From assembly GCA_035555435.1 (NCBI GenBank), contig DATMGN010000062.1:62001-126000 (forward strand): 64,000 nucleotides of DNA. Reading direction: 5' to 3'. Source of the DNA: 73-13 sp035555435. GTDB lineage: Bacteria > Actinomycetota > Actinomycetes > Actinomycetales > Microbacteriaceae. How positions within the stretch are numbered: position 1 is the first letter of the stretch; every line of letters begins with the position of its first letter. Below are positions 25,071-33,449 of this stretch, piece after piece. The notes under the pieces are model-generated. The model did no database searches. It saw only the letters and a list, made by a program, of their open reading frames with translations, and had not been told where the DNA came from. Made by a program: the position numbers and the translations under genes.

Positions 25071-25670
25071 TCAGTCCACCCATTCGTAGCGCGGGGCGTC
25101 GTCGGGCGTCTCGGCGTCGGGATAGTCGGGGAGGTTCCCCGACGGATCCGTCAGGAGTGCCCACACCTCGTACTCATCGCCGAACGTGCAGGTGCTCACC
25201 GCCGTGACCGAGACCCCCGCCGGGTACCCGTAGAACAGCACCGTGAGATCGGCGACGCGGCCGTCGGGCTTGCGCGCGGTCACGACCCAGGCGATCGAAT
25301 CGGTCGCGGCGTCCTGCACCCGGATGTCCTCCCAACCGTCCTCCTGCATCCATTCGGCGAGCTCGATCGCATCGATGAGTGGCGGCACGCCGATCGGCCC
25401 CATCCGATCCATCTCGTAGTGGTGATCGCTCGGCGGGCAATGACCCCAGTTGACGGGGACCGCGCCGTAGGTCACGCTCTCCCAGGCCCCGCGGTCGAGC
25501 AGCCGCTGCACGTCGGCGATCGACGCGCGGAATCGCAGATAGTGGGACTTGGCGGACACGAGGAGCTCCGCGCCGCGGAGCGCGGGTGCACTCGGGACGC
25601 ACCCCCCGAGCGAGAGCAGCAGTCCGAGTGCGAGCGTGCCCAGTGCGGCTCGGCGTGCGGTGGGTGTCAT
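25071..25670 (-). CDS. Lipoprotein of the type VII secretion-like operon
   Basis: A 199-residue lipoprotein. Residues 1-24 are a signal peptide ending in the lipobox LGGC (Cys24). The mature part begins with a helix (AELLVSAKSHYLRFRASIADVQRLLDRG), then carries alternating strands and a C-terminal DPSGNLPDYPDAETPDDAPRYEWVD acidic tail. I do not recognise a family. The ATG lies one base after the TGA of the DUF1023 hydrolase gene, so the two are tightly coupled. An immunity or chaperone role for the hydrolase is inferred from this position, by analogy with lipoprotein immunity factors for T7SS lipase toxins. It could equally be an envelope component of the secretion system. Confidence 0.8.
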   Translation of the reverse strand: MTPTARRAALGTLALGLLLSLGGCVPSAPALRGAELLVSAKSHYLRFRASIADVQRLLDRGAWESVTYGAVPVNWGHCPPSDHHYEMDRMGPIGVPPLIDAIELAEWMQEDGWEDIRVQDAATDSIAWVVTARKPDGRVADLTVLFYGYPAGVSVTAVSTCTFGDEYEVWALLTDPSGNLPDYPDAETPDDAPRYEWVD

Positions 25671-25671
25671 G

Positions 25672-27147
25672 TCAATCGCCCTTCGTGATCCGGTCGAGGA
25701 GGTAGCGGTAGCTCGCAGCGTCCCGAGTGAGGTAGCCGAAGTGATCCGCCCCCGCACCCTCGGGGCGGTCGAGATCATGACCGTCGACACCGCCCGTGCC
25801 GGGGTCGTAGTCGATCGCGGACCCGAGCGGTCGTTGCAGGATCCGGAGCCCGGCGTCCGGCCCTTCCGCGCTGAACACCTCGACCCCTGGCACCATCGCC
25901 GGCGAGTGGGGGTGCTCCCATGTGGTGAGGGTGCCGATCCTCGCGATCGCATCGCTGCGCGCCTGCGAGACATGGACCTCGACGGTGCCGCTGCGAGCGA
26001 CGATCTCGAGCTCCCGCGCGGCGTCCGGGCTGAGGCCGGGCGACCCGAGGAGGTACGCCTCGTCGAAGGCCCGAGGGTCGAGCAGTAGCGATTGACCGTA
26101 GGTCGTCGAACCGTACGAGTGGAACACGCCGCTGATCGCCGCGTCCGGGTTGCGCCGGCGCAGCTCCGCGACGTCGTCGACGAGGAGCCGCGCGCCCGCG
26201 TCGGCCAGCGCGATCCCGGGCTCGCTCAGCACGCCGCCGGAGTCGTATCCCAGCCACGCGATGAATGACTCGTGCCGTCCCGGTCGTCGTGCTGCGTCCT
26301 CGAAGAGCTGCTCGACGGTCGAGGCGAACTCGCGCGCGTCCGCGGTGTCGGTGTTGATGCCGTGCACGACGTACGTGACCGACTCGGCGCGCTCGGGGTC
26401 GCCGAACGCGATCGCCGCCCTCGGCTCGTCGCCGTCGAGCCACAGGCTGATGAGCCTCGCGTTCGGCCGGCTCGCGATGGTCATGGCGAGCGCGACGAGC
26501 CGCTCGCGGGTGGTCGCCGGGACATTCGGCCCGGCTGCGAGGAGGCGCGTGAGCAGCATCCGATGGTGCCGATCCCGATCCCGGTAGGACGATCCGTCGA
26601 GGCTGTCGGCACGCAGCCGCCGCGCCGCGGTCAACGCCGCGGGAGGAGCGCGGTGCCGACCCAGGTCGTTCGCGTATCCGAACCCGTGGCCGGTGAGCAG
26701 CCCGGCGCCGAGTGCGAGCTGTCCGAACACGAAGTCCTGTGGCGGCATCGGCGTCACGTCGATGGCGGCGACCGCGATCGCCGCCGCCGTGCCGACCTCG
26801 TCCGCGGCGCGGCGGCGTGCATCGAGCTGCCAGAGCAGGCCTCCCGCCCCGTCCGGCTCGAGCGGGACCCGGAGCTCGAGAGCGTGCTCGGCGCGCGCGT
26901 GCGCGCGCTCGATCGCCGATGCGTAGTCCCGCAGCGCGAGCGCGCCGCGTCGGTAGCGCTCGCACGCGTCCTCGATGGAACGGGCGAGCGCCGTCGTCTG
27001 CGCGCGCCAGAGGTCGAGCGCCGCCGACTCGCCCGTGACCGAGAGCACTCGAAGCTCCGCGACGGCGGCGTCGATGTCGGCCGCGGTATTCAGACAGATG
27101 TCGGCGGAGGCGCGCACCCCCGCGGGGTCGCCGAGCAGCGGCCTCAT
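25672..27147 (-). CDS. DUF1023 alpha/beta hydrolase with helical N-terminus (candidate T7SS substrate)
   Basis: A 491-residue two-part protein. Residues 1 to about 130 are helical with WXG100-like length and spacing (DICLNTAADIDAAVAELRV, then SAALDLWRAQTTALARSIED). Residues about 180-480 are a DUF1023 alpha/beta hydrolase: VHGINTD (261-267), WLGYDSG (298-304), the nucleophile elbow FHSYGS (Ser344, with Phe342 where relatives have Gly), and a C-terminal DHFGYL (His469). There is no signal peptide. DUF1023 genes are frequent beside WXG100 genes in actinobacteria and their substrates are largely unknown; lipid ester hydrolysis is plausible. The ATG overlaps the stop of the upstream small helical gene (ATGA, 27144-27147). 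I infer that it is exported by the adjacent FtsK-like ATPase. Confidence 0.82.
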   Translation of the reverse strand: MRPLLGDPAGVRASADICLNTAADIDAAVAELRVLSVTGESAALDLWRAQTTALARSIEDACERYRRGALALRDYASAIERAHARAEHALELRVPLEPDGAGGLLWQLDARRRAADEVGTAAAIAVAAIDVTPMPPQDFVFGQLALGAGLLTGHGFGYANDLGRHRAPPAALTAARRLRADSLDGSSYRDRDRHHRMLLTRLLAAGPNVPATTRERLVALAMTIASRPNARLISLWLDGDEPRAAIAFGDPERAESVTYVVHGINTDTADAREFASTVEQLFEDAARRPGRHESFIAWLGYDSGGVLSEPGIALADAGARLLVDDVAELRRRNPDAAISGVFHSYGSTTYGQSLLLDPRAFDEAYLLGSPGLSPDAARELEIVARSGTVEVHVSQARSDAIARIGTLTTWEHPHSPAMVPGVEVFSAEGPDAGLRILQRPLGSAIDYDPGTGGVDGHDLDRPEGAGADHFGYLTRDAASYRYLLDRITKGD

Positions 27148-27425
27148 CGCCTCGCCTGTCCGGCGATGCGGCCGTCGACGCGCTCCAGCTCCCCCGCGAT
27201 CGTGGTCAGGGATCGGCCGAGCGCGCCGAGACGCTCGGCGATGCGCGCACGCGTCAGGTCGCAGCACGTCGCGAACTCGCGGACCCGGTCGGCGAGCACC
27301 CGGTGACCGGTCATCTCGGCCGTCTCGGGCGGCACGGTCGGGGCGTGCGCGAGGCGCTCCGCGATGCGTTCCGCACGACTCGCGAGGGCGAGCAGTGCCG
27401 CGACGTCGACCTCCAGGTCCGGCAT
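27144..27425 (-). CDS. Small helical protein of the type VII secretion-like operon
   Basis: A 93-residue, Cys-poor, all-helical protein (DVAALLALASRAERIAERLAHA, then VLADRVREFATCCDLTRARIAERLGALGRSL). Its two-helix pattern with a break near HAPTVPPETAEMTG resembles a WXG100/EspC-type partner, but there is no WXG and no C-terminal YxxxD/E. GAGGAGGATC 1 nt before the ATG supports the start. It overlaps the hydrolase gene by 4 nt. A targeting partner or chaperone for the hydrolase is the simplest guess, from gene order and size only. Confidence 0.78.
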   Translation of the reverse strand: MPDLEVDVAALLALASRAERIAERLAHAPTVPPETAEMTGHRVLADRVREFATCCDLTRARIAERLGALGRSLTTIAGELERVDGRIAGQARR

Positions 27426-27452
27426 CGATCCTCCTCGCTCGGCTCGGGCGAC

Positions 27453-27749
27453 TCAGTAGGCGATCCGCGCCGCGAGCTGCTCGTCGGTGCTCTGCAGCGC
27501 GCTCGCCGCGCTCGTGAGGAACTGCGCCATGCTCTCGATCCCGCCGATCGTCGTGCGGGCACCGGCGGTGAACTGCTCGTAGGCGACGTCGAATGCGCCC
27601 GACGCCGCGCTCGTCGTGAAGCCGTCCTGGACGAGCTGCGTCACGAGCGCGCGCAGCTCTCCGAGCCGGGTCTCGAGGTCGACCTGGCCGGCTCGCAGCT
27701 GGCCCGCGGCCGTCTGCATCTGCTCGTAGGTCACATTGAGGTTGGGCAT
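27453..27749 (-). CDS. WXG100-like secreted protein lacking the WXG tryptophan
   Basis: A 98-residue helical-hairpin protein. The first helix is YEQMQTAAGQLRAGQVDLETRLGELRALVTQL, the turn is QDGFTTSAASGAF, and the second helix is DVAYEQFTAGARTTIGGIESMAQFL. At the hairpin turn, where ESAT-6 has W-x-G, this protein has D-G-F. The downstream AF..AY..F spacing of the family is kept, and this variant occurs in other actinobacterial WXG100 proteins. ATG at 27747-27749 has GGAGCGG 3 nt upstream. It follows the ATPase gene by 65 nt. WXG100 proteins are exported as dimers by EccC/EssC-type ATPases, so it is a likely substrate or structural part of that system. Confidence 0.85.
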   Translation of the reverse strand: MPNLNVTYEQMQTAAGQLRAGQVDLETRLGELRALVTQLVQDGFTTSAASGAFDVAYEQFTAGARTTIGGIESMAQFLTSAASALQSTDEQLAARIAY

Positions 27750-27814
27750 GATCCGTTCGCTCCATTCGCTCGGGTCGGTCCTTGGGTTCCCGCCTGTGCG
27801 GTCGTCGACGCACG

Positions 27815-30800
27815 TTAGAGCGCACCCGAGGACCGCGGCGCGACGAATGGTGCGGATTGTGGATAGCTCGGGGTACCCGCCGCCATGTGAGGAACTTGTA
27901 CGCGCAGCACACGACCGTGCTCGATGAAGCACCCTCGGCCCGGCGGCCACGGGGGCCGCATCGCCCTGGGCAACGGGGTCCGCAGCAGCAGCTCCCCGTC
28001 CGCGGCATCGGGGCGCAGCAGGAGCCCGCGTCTCGCGTTCTTGATCTCCCCGAGCAATGCAGAGGCGCTGCTCCAACCCGCCGTCTCGTGCTCGGCGATG
28101 AGGAGCCCGGGGCCGCGACGCAGTCGTCGCGCGAGCTCGACGAGCGCCCGCTCCGCGACCGTGTGGGCGAGGTCCGCGACCCCCTCGACCACCACGGCGA
28201 TCGGGACGGCTCGACCCCGCTCGAGCGCATCGAGCAGTTCGTCGGCGAGCGCCGCGACATCCTCGGGACGCTCGGCGCGCCGCGCGAAGCTTCCGTGCGC
28301 GGAGAGCGCTGACGCCTCGCTCCCGAAGTAGACGAGCTCGGGCCGGCCACCGCGCTCGAGGGCGCCGACGAGCCATTCGAGGGCACCCGATCGGCCGCTG
28401 CCGGGCGGCCCCGCGAGCAGGACGATCCCGCGCGGCTCGAAGCCGACGGGCTGCAGCGTGTCGTAGGCAACACCCAGGACCGGAAGACCGTGGATCGACG
28501 CCGGCATCGAATGCGCCGGCACCAGCGACGGGAGCGCGCCGATCGGGGGCGGACCGGCGCCGTGCCGCGTCGTACCACTCGCCGAATCGCCCCGAGCGCG
28601 CTCGATCCCGTCCGGGGAGGCGTCCTCGAGCGCCGCGACCGCGAGCTGCGTCTCCAGTCGGTCGACGATCGCCCGGCCCGGAGGAGCATCATCCGCGAGG
28701 CCGTCCTTGGCGACGCCGAGCATCGTGTAGCCGAGCGAATCCGCGAGCCGCAGCACGACACGGCGCTGGATGCCCGCCGCCGCCACCGAAGGCACGGCGC
28801 CGGGCCGGTCGGCGCTCAGCGCGATGTGCAGGCCGAGTCGTCGGCCCTGCGCGAGCACGTCCGCGATGACGTCGGGTTCGCCCGCACGCCCGAGCGAGCG
28901 ATCCCAGAACTCCCGGAAGGCGGCGAAGCCGTCGAGGAGCAGGAGCAGTCGCGGCTCGTCGGGACGTCCCGCGAGCCGGCGGTACTCCCCGATGTCGCCG
29001 GCCCCGAGGGCCGAGTATCGGGCACCGCGATCGACGAGCTCGTCGCGCCAGCGGACGAGCAGCCGTTCGACCCGCTCGGCATCGCTGCCGGGGACGATCG
29101 CGCCGACGTGCGGCAGCGCCTCGAGCGGCAGCAGCCCGCCGCCGGCGAAGTCGAGCCCGTAGACATGCACGGGGGCCCGGCGAGCCCTCGGGCCCGTCGC
29201 CGCCGCGAGGGCGCGCAGCGCCGTGGTCTTGCCGGACCCTCCGGTGCCGTAGAACGCGATGTGCCCGTCGACGTCGGGACGGAACCAAGCGGTGACGCGG
29301 CGCTGGCGCTCGGGCTCGTCGCCGACGCCGAGCGGGATCCGCGTCTCGTCGCCGATCGGGAGCTCGCTCAGCCCGATAGTCGAGGGGAGCTCGTCGAGCC
29401 AGGGCCGACGCGGCGGGGGCAGGCCGCGCCTCGTCGCGGCGCGGACGACCGTCTCGACGAGCCGCTGCTGATCGGTCGGACCGGTCGTGGGAGCGCGGGC
29501 GGCCTGCGCAGGTTCCGACCAGGCGAGGGCGGGCCCGAAGCGCAGCGCCGCGACCCGGATGTCATCCTTCCTCGGCTCGGACGTCGCGCGCCCGCCCGAG
29601 TACGCGCTCTGAAATGCGACGGGCCGGCCCGCGCCGATCCGGACGAACGCGCGCCCGGCGAGTCCGGCGTCCAGCTGTGCGGCATCGGGGGTGCCGATGA
29701 CGTCGCGACTGTCCGCCGGGTCGGCCATCCGCAGGGCGATCCGCACGCTCGTGTTCGCCCGGACGTCATCCCGGATGACGCCGGCGGGGCGCTGCGTCGC
29801 GAGCACGAGGTGGATGCCGAGCGAGCGGCCGCGCTGCGCGAGGTCGATGAGGCCCTCGATGAAGTCGGGCACGTCCTTGGCGAGCGCGGCGAGCTCGTCG
29901 ATGACGATGACGAGCGCCGGCGGGGTCGCGGGATCGCCGCGACGCTCGAGCTCGACGAGGTTCTTCGCGCCGCGCTGATGGAGCAGCGCCTCGCGCAGCC
30001 GCAGCTCGGCGCCCAGGCTCGTGAGCGCTCGGCGCACGAGCGCTGGTGTGAGGTCCGTGACGAGTCCCACGCAGTGCGGCAGCCGGACGCAGTCGGCGAA
30101 GGCCGACCCGCCTTTGTAGTCCACCAGGAGGAACGTCACGCGCTCCGGCGAGTACTCGACCGCGAGCCCCAGCACCCAGGCCTGCAGGAACTCGCTCTTG
30201 CCGGATCCCGTCGTACCGCCGACGAGTGCGTGGGGGCCGTCGGCCCGGAGGTCGAGCGGCAGCGGCACGCCGCCGGCGACGCCGACGAGGGCGCGCAGGC
30301 GCGCGCCGTGCACCGGCTCGGTCGCCGGTGCATCGCCGGGCGGGGCGAGCGACCCGTTCTCCCGCCACCGCCCGATGATCGCATCGGGGTCCTCGTGCGC
30401 CTCGTCGCCGATCAGCTCGCGGTGGGTGACCCGGGTCGGGAGCTCCGCCGCGCCTTCGGCGGCCGCCGCGTCGAGCAGGGGCGCGAGGGCCCGTGCGAAG
30501 ACGTCGGCCCGCTCGCGGTCGAGCGCGTCCGGCTCGACGGCGGCGACGCGCTCGCCGAGTCGGACGAACGAGACGGTGACATGCTCGTGCTCGCCCCTGC
30601 GGTCGACGACGGTGCGGCAGGAGGCGGGGAGCCGGGCCGCCGTCTCGGCGAGCCACAGCACGAACACGCCGGCGTCGGGGCCCCGCTCGCTGATCCGCAC
30701 GAGCCGCTCCCGCTCGAGGGGAGCGCGGTCGGCGACCACGACGATCAGCGCGGGGACGGGCGATCGCGTGCCGGGGACCTCGCCCGGCGCGCGGGCGTCC

Positions 30801-32341
30801 ACCCGCCCACTGCGGTCCGCCGCGCTCGTGCCCGATGCGAGCGCCCCGCGTCGGCTCGGCTCGCGCCCCGCGAGCCGTTCGTCGATCCGCGCCTCGATCG
30901 CGGTGACGAGCGCGCTCGCGCTCGCTGCAGTGTCGGCGAGGGCGACGGCACGCATCGCGGCCGATGCGCTGGCCGCGTGCGGCGTCCATTTGAGCCAGTC
31001 GAGCTCGCGGGCCCATGCGCTCGTCGCGATCGCGGCGACGCCGAGCTCTCCGGGGGCGTGCAGGCCGAGGAGCTGGGCGAGGATCGCGTGCACGAGCGGC
31101 GGGGTTGCCGCGGGCGGTCCTGCGATCCCGATGGCGCCCGCGTCGACGAAGTCCTCGACGATCGGGAGGCCCGCGACGCGCGCCTGCGCGGCGACGAGGT
31201 CACGCACCCGCTGCTCATGGGCGGGTTCGAGCGCACCGGGCTCCGGCACGGTGAGCTCGGTGCGGCTCGGCAGCGCTCCGACCCCGAGCCGCACGCGCAG
31301 GAAGCCGGTGTGCTCGGTACGCCGCGTCCAGAGCAGTTCGCTCCGCGCCCCGGCTGCTTCGACGACCTCGCCGCTCGACGGCGCCTCGGCGAGCCGACTG
31401 GCCCGCTCTCGCCCGTGCGCGGCCCGGAGCTCCTCCTCCAGCCGTACCATCCCCGACTCGAACCTCGCCGCTGCGCGTTCGCGCTCGCGCCGCTGCCTGC
31501 GCCGCTGCACGAGCGTGCTGCCGAGGAGCATGACGGGCGACATGAGGGCGAACAGCAGCATGACGGGGCGCGCGAGCACGACCGCGAGCGCGACGCCGAA
31601 CAGGATCGGTGCCGCGATTGCCGCCCAAGGCAGGGGCTCCCGCGCGCGCTCGGGCGGCGGGGCCGGCACCGCGAGCCGTTCGCCCGGGTAGCGCGGCTCG
31701 ACGCGAGGTGAGCGGTTGAACGCGTTCGAGGCCGCTCGCTCTGGTCGCGGCCCGTCATCGGGGCGCCGTGTGCAGCGCAGCGCGGTCCTCCCGAGCACGA
31801 TGACACCCGAGTCTTCGATGGCGACGCGGGGCACGACGACCCCGTCGACCTCGAGCCCGTTCGCCGAGCCGAGGTCGACCCAGCACAGGCCATCGCCGAC
31901 CTCCAGTCGCGCATGACGCGCCGACACCGCGGGGTCCTCCAGCACGAGGTCGCACCGCTCTGCGCGCCCGACGACCCACGCGCCGGCGCCGAGCGTCCAC
32001 CTGGCGCCGCGCTGCGGACCGGAGATCACCTCGACGTCGACGGCCGCCGTCTCGCGTCCGCCCGGGGCGTCGGCGATCGCGACGCGCATGCCCGAGACGA
32101 GCCGGCCGTCGCCGATCGCGGCCCGCGCGGGCAGCGCCTCCCACTCGGGCTCCCCAGCATCGCGCGACATCAGCCGGCTCAGCGTGAGCGCTCGAGCGAC
32201 ACCGACACGGGCCCCGGCCCCTGGCGGGTCGCGCTCGAGGATCGCGCGGGCGAGCGCCCCGATCGACGTCGACGGCGCCGCCTCGACCTCGAGATCCTCG
32301 GGCGCGCCATCGGCGCGGACGAGGGTCAGCAGCAAGCGCAT
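27815..32341 (-). CDS. EssC/EccC-like type VII secretion ATPase with FHA domain
   Basis: A 1508-residue membrane-anchored motor. In order: a beta-rich N-terminal region (1-95); an FHA domain (about 103-190) with GR 125-126, SARH 140-143 and NG 161-162; two membrane helices (about 238-277); then three FtsK/SpoIIIE ATPase modules. Module 1 is complete: Walker A GGTTGSGKS at 708-716 and Walker B VIVIDE at 811-816. Module 2 has GTGGSGKTT at 1032-1040, but Gly follows the Walker B Asp (LLLDGF). Module 3 has GPPGSGRSG at 1311-1319, with Arg replacing the Walker A Lys. A single polypeptide with FHA, two helices and three modules is the EssC plan of Bacillota T7SSb, not the split EccCa/EccCb seen in some ESX systems. 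ATG at 32339-32341 is the first start clear of the divergent panE gene. No EccB, EccD, EccE, EsaA or EssB gene is in the window. Confidence 0.9.
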   Translation of the reverse strand: MRLLLTLVRADGAPEDLEVEAAPSTSIGALARAILERDPPGAGARVGVARALTLSRLMSRDAGEPEWEALPARAAIGDGRLVSGMRVAIADAPGGRETAAVDVEVISGPQRGARWTLGAGAWVVGRAERCDLVLEDPAVSARHARLEVGDGLCWVDLGSANGLEVDGVVVPRVAIEDSGVIVLGRTALRCTRRPDDGPRPERAASNAFNRSPRVEPRYPGERLAVPAPPPERAREPLPWAAIAAPILFGVALAVVLARPVMLLFALMSPVMLLGSTLVQRRRQRRERERAAARFESGMVRLEEELRAAHGRERASRLAEAPSSGEVVEAAGARSELLWTRRTEHTGFLRVRLGVGALPSRTELTVPEPGALEPAHEQRVRDLVAAQARVAGLPIVEDFVDAGAIGIAGPPAATPPLVHAILAQLLGLHAPGELGVAAIATSAWARELDWLKWTPHAASASAAMRAVALADTAASASALVTAIEARIDERLAGREPSRRGALASGTSAADRSGRVDARAPGEVPGTRSPVPALIVVVADRAPLERERLVRISERGPDAGVFVLWLAETAARLPASCRTVVDRRGEHEHVTVSFVRLGERVAAVEPDALDRERADVFARALAPLLDAAAAEGAAELPTRVTHRELIGDEAHEDPDAIIGRWRENGSLAPPGDAPATEPVHGARLRALVGVAGGVPLPLDLRADGPHALVGGTTGSGKSEFLQAWVLGLAVEYSPERVTFLLVDYKGGSAFADCVRLPHCVGLVTDLTPALVRRALTSLGAELRLREALLHQRGAKNLVELERRGDPATPPALVIVIDELAALAKDVPDFIEGLIDLAQRGRSLGIHLVLATQRPAGVIRDDVRANTSVRIALRMADPADSRDVIGTPDAAQLDAGLAGRAFVRIGAGRPVAFQSAYSGGRATSEPRKDDIRVAALRFGPALAWSEPAQAARAPTTGPTDQQRLVETVVRAATRRGLPPPRRPWLDELPSTIGLSELPIGDETRIPLGVGDEPERQRRVTAWFRPDVDGHIAFYGTGGSGKTTALRALAAATGPRARRAPVHVYGLDFAGGGLLPLEALPHVGAIVPGSDAERVERLLVRWRDELVDRGARYSALGAGDIGEYRRLAGRPDEPRLLLLLDGFAAFREFWDRSLGRAGEPDVIADVLAQGRRLGLHIALSADRPGAVPSVAAAGIQRRVVLRLADSLGYTMLGVAKDGLADDAPPGRAIVDRLETQLAVAALEDASPDGIERARGDSASGTTRHGAGPPPIGALPSLVPAHSMPASIHGLPVLGVAYDTLQPVGFEPRGIVLLAGPPGSGRSGALEWLVGALERGGRPELVYFGSEASALSAHGSFARRAERPEDVAALADELLDALERGRAVPIAVVVEGVADLAHTVAERALVELARRLRRGPGLLIAEHETAGWSSASALLGEIKNARRGLLLRPDAADGELLLRTPLPRAMRPPWPPGRGCFIEHGRVLRVQVPHMAAGTPSYPQSAPFVAPRSSGAL

Positions 32342-32422
32342 CCGGCGACGATGGCAGAACGCGAGCTGCCGCGCCCCACGCCGACGTCCGATTGTGGAGA
32401 CGCGCCGTCGTACTGTGGATAG
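32342..32422. promoter_or_regulatory. Divergent promoter region between secretion ATPase and panE genes
   Basis: An 81-nt gap. On the plus strand TACTGT (32411-32416) lies 6 nt before the GTG of panE, which fits a leaderless promoter. On the minus strand CACAAT (within TCCACAATCGG) is a weak -10 for the ATPase gene. A TGTGGA hexamer occurs twice in the gap. No clear ribosome site precedes the ATPase ATG. Confidence 0.45.
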
Positions 32423-33418
32423 GTGCGTGTCGGCGTCCTCGGTGCTGGCGCGGTCGGCGGCCTCATCGCGGCGCTGCTGGACCGTGCGGGCCACGACGTC
32501 GAGGTGACGGCGCGGGGCGAGCAGCTCGCCGCGATCCGGGACGGCGGCCTGCGCCTCGACGGCGGCTTCGGGGAGCACACGGCCCGGGTGCAGGCGGGCG
32601 AGGGACTCTCCGCGCGGCCCGACATCGCGTTCCTCACCACGAAGGCGCAGGACGCGGCCGACGCGATCGTGCCGGACGCGCACCTGCTCGACGGCGTCCC
32701 CGTCGTCATCGTGCAGAACGGCCTCGGGGGCCTCGACGTCGCGCGCGGACTGCTGCCGCGCTCCCCGCTCGTCGGCGCGCTCGCGCTCTTCGCGGTCTCC
32801 TACCTGGAGCCCGGGCGGGTCACCGTGACCGCGGCGCTGCCGACGATCGTCGGCGCCGGACCGGGGTGCACGCGCGAGCAGCTCGATGAGGTCGTCGCCG
32901 CGATCGGCGAGGCCATCCCGCTCGAGGTGACCGACGACATCGTCGGCGCGCAGTGGACGAAGCTGCTCATCAACCACGTCAACGCGATGCCCGCGATCAC
33001 GGGCCTCAGCGTCCAGGACACGATCCGCGACCGGCGGCTGCGACGCGTCATCACCGCGAGCATGCGCGAGACGTCGCGGATCGCGCGGGCGACGGGCGCT
33101 CGGTTCGCGGCGATGCAGGGCACTCCGGGCTGGCTCGCGAGCGTCATCGCCCGACTGCCGCTGTGGGCGGCGCAGGTCGTGCCGCTCATCATCAACCACC
33201 GGCTCGGCGAGGTGCCGAACCCGGGCTCGACGCTGCAGTCGATCCGCCGTGGGCGGCGCACCGAGATCGACTACCTCAACGGCGCGACGACGCGCGTCGC
33301 GGCGGAGCACGGCCTGACGGCGCCCGTCAACGCCGCGATCGTCGCGCTCGTGCACGAGGTCGAGCGCACGGGCGCCTTCATCGCCCCCGCCGACGTCGTC
33401 CGCCGGGTCCCCCGGTGA
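32423..33418 (+). CDS. panE: Ketopantoate reductase-family oxidoreductase (2-dehydropantoate 2-reductase)
   Basis: A 331-residue NADPH-dependent reductase of the PanE/ApbA family. It begins with the Rossmann motif VGVLGAGAVGGLIAALL and has VIVQNGLGG and the catalytic Lys in GAQWTKLLINHVNAM. The C-terminal helical domain follows, including STLQSIRRGRRTEIDYLNG, the family signature that holds the second conserved acidic residue. In coenzyme A synthesis it reduces ketopantoate to pantoate, but many paralogues act on other substrates, so the symbol is provisional. The GTG start at 32423 follows TACTGT by 6 nt (leaderless). The mutY-like gene begins 31 nt after its stop on the same strand. Confidence 0.87.
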   Translation: MRVGVLGAGAVGGLIAALLDRAGHDVEVTARGEQLAAIRDGGLRLDGGFGEHTARVQAGEGLSARPDIAFLTTKAQDAADAIVPDAHLLDGVPVVIVQNGLGGLDVARGLLPRSPLVGALALFAVSYLEPGRVTVTAALPTIVGAGPGCTREQLDEVVAAIGEAIPLEVTDDIVGAQWTKLLINHVNAMPAITGLSVQDTIRDRRLRRVITASMRETSRIARATGARFAAMQGTPGWLASVIARLPLWAAQVVPLIINHRLGEVPNPGSTLQSIRRGRRTEIDYLNGATTRVAAEHGLTAPVNAAIVALVHEVERTGAFIAPADVVRRVPR

Positions 33419-33449
33419 ACCCCCGTCTTTCAGGTCTGGAGCGACGTAC

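Noticed and set aside
27858..32422. TGTGGATAG, resembling a DnaA box, at both ends of the secretion ATPase gene (27858 and 32414)
   Set aside because: Each site mismatches the DnaA box consensus at one base, they are isolated, and there is no AT-rich unwinding region or dnaA/dnaN nearby. The two copies share only nine bases, so they are not mobile-element ends.
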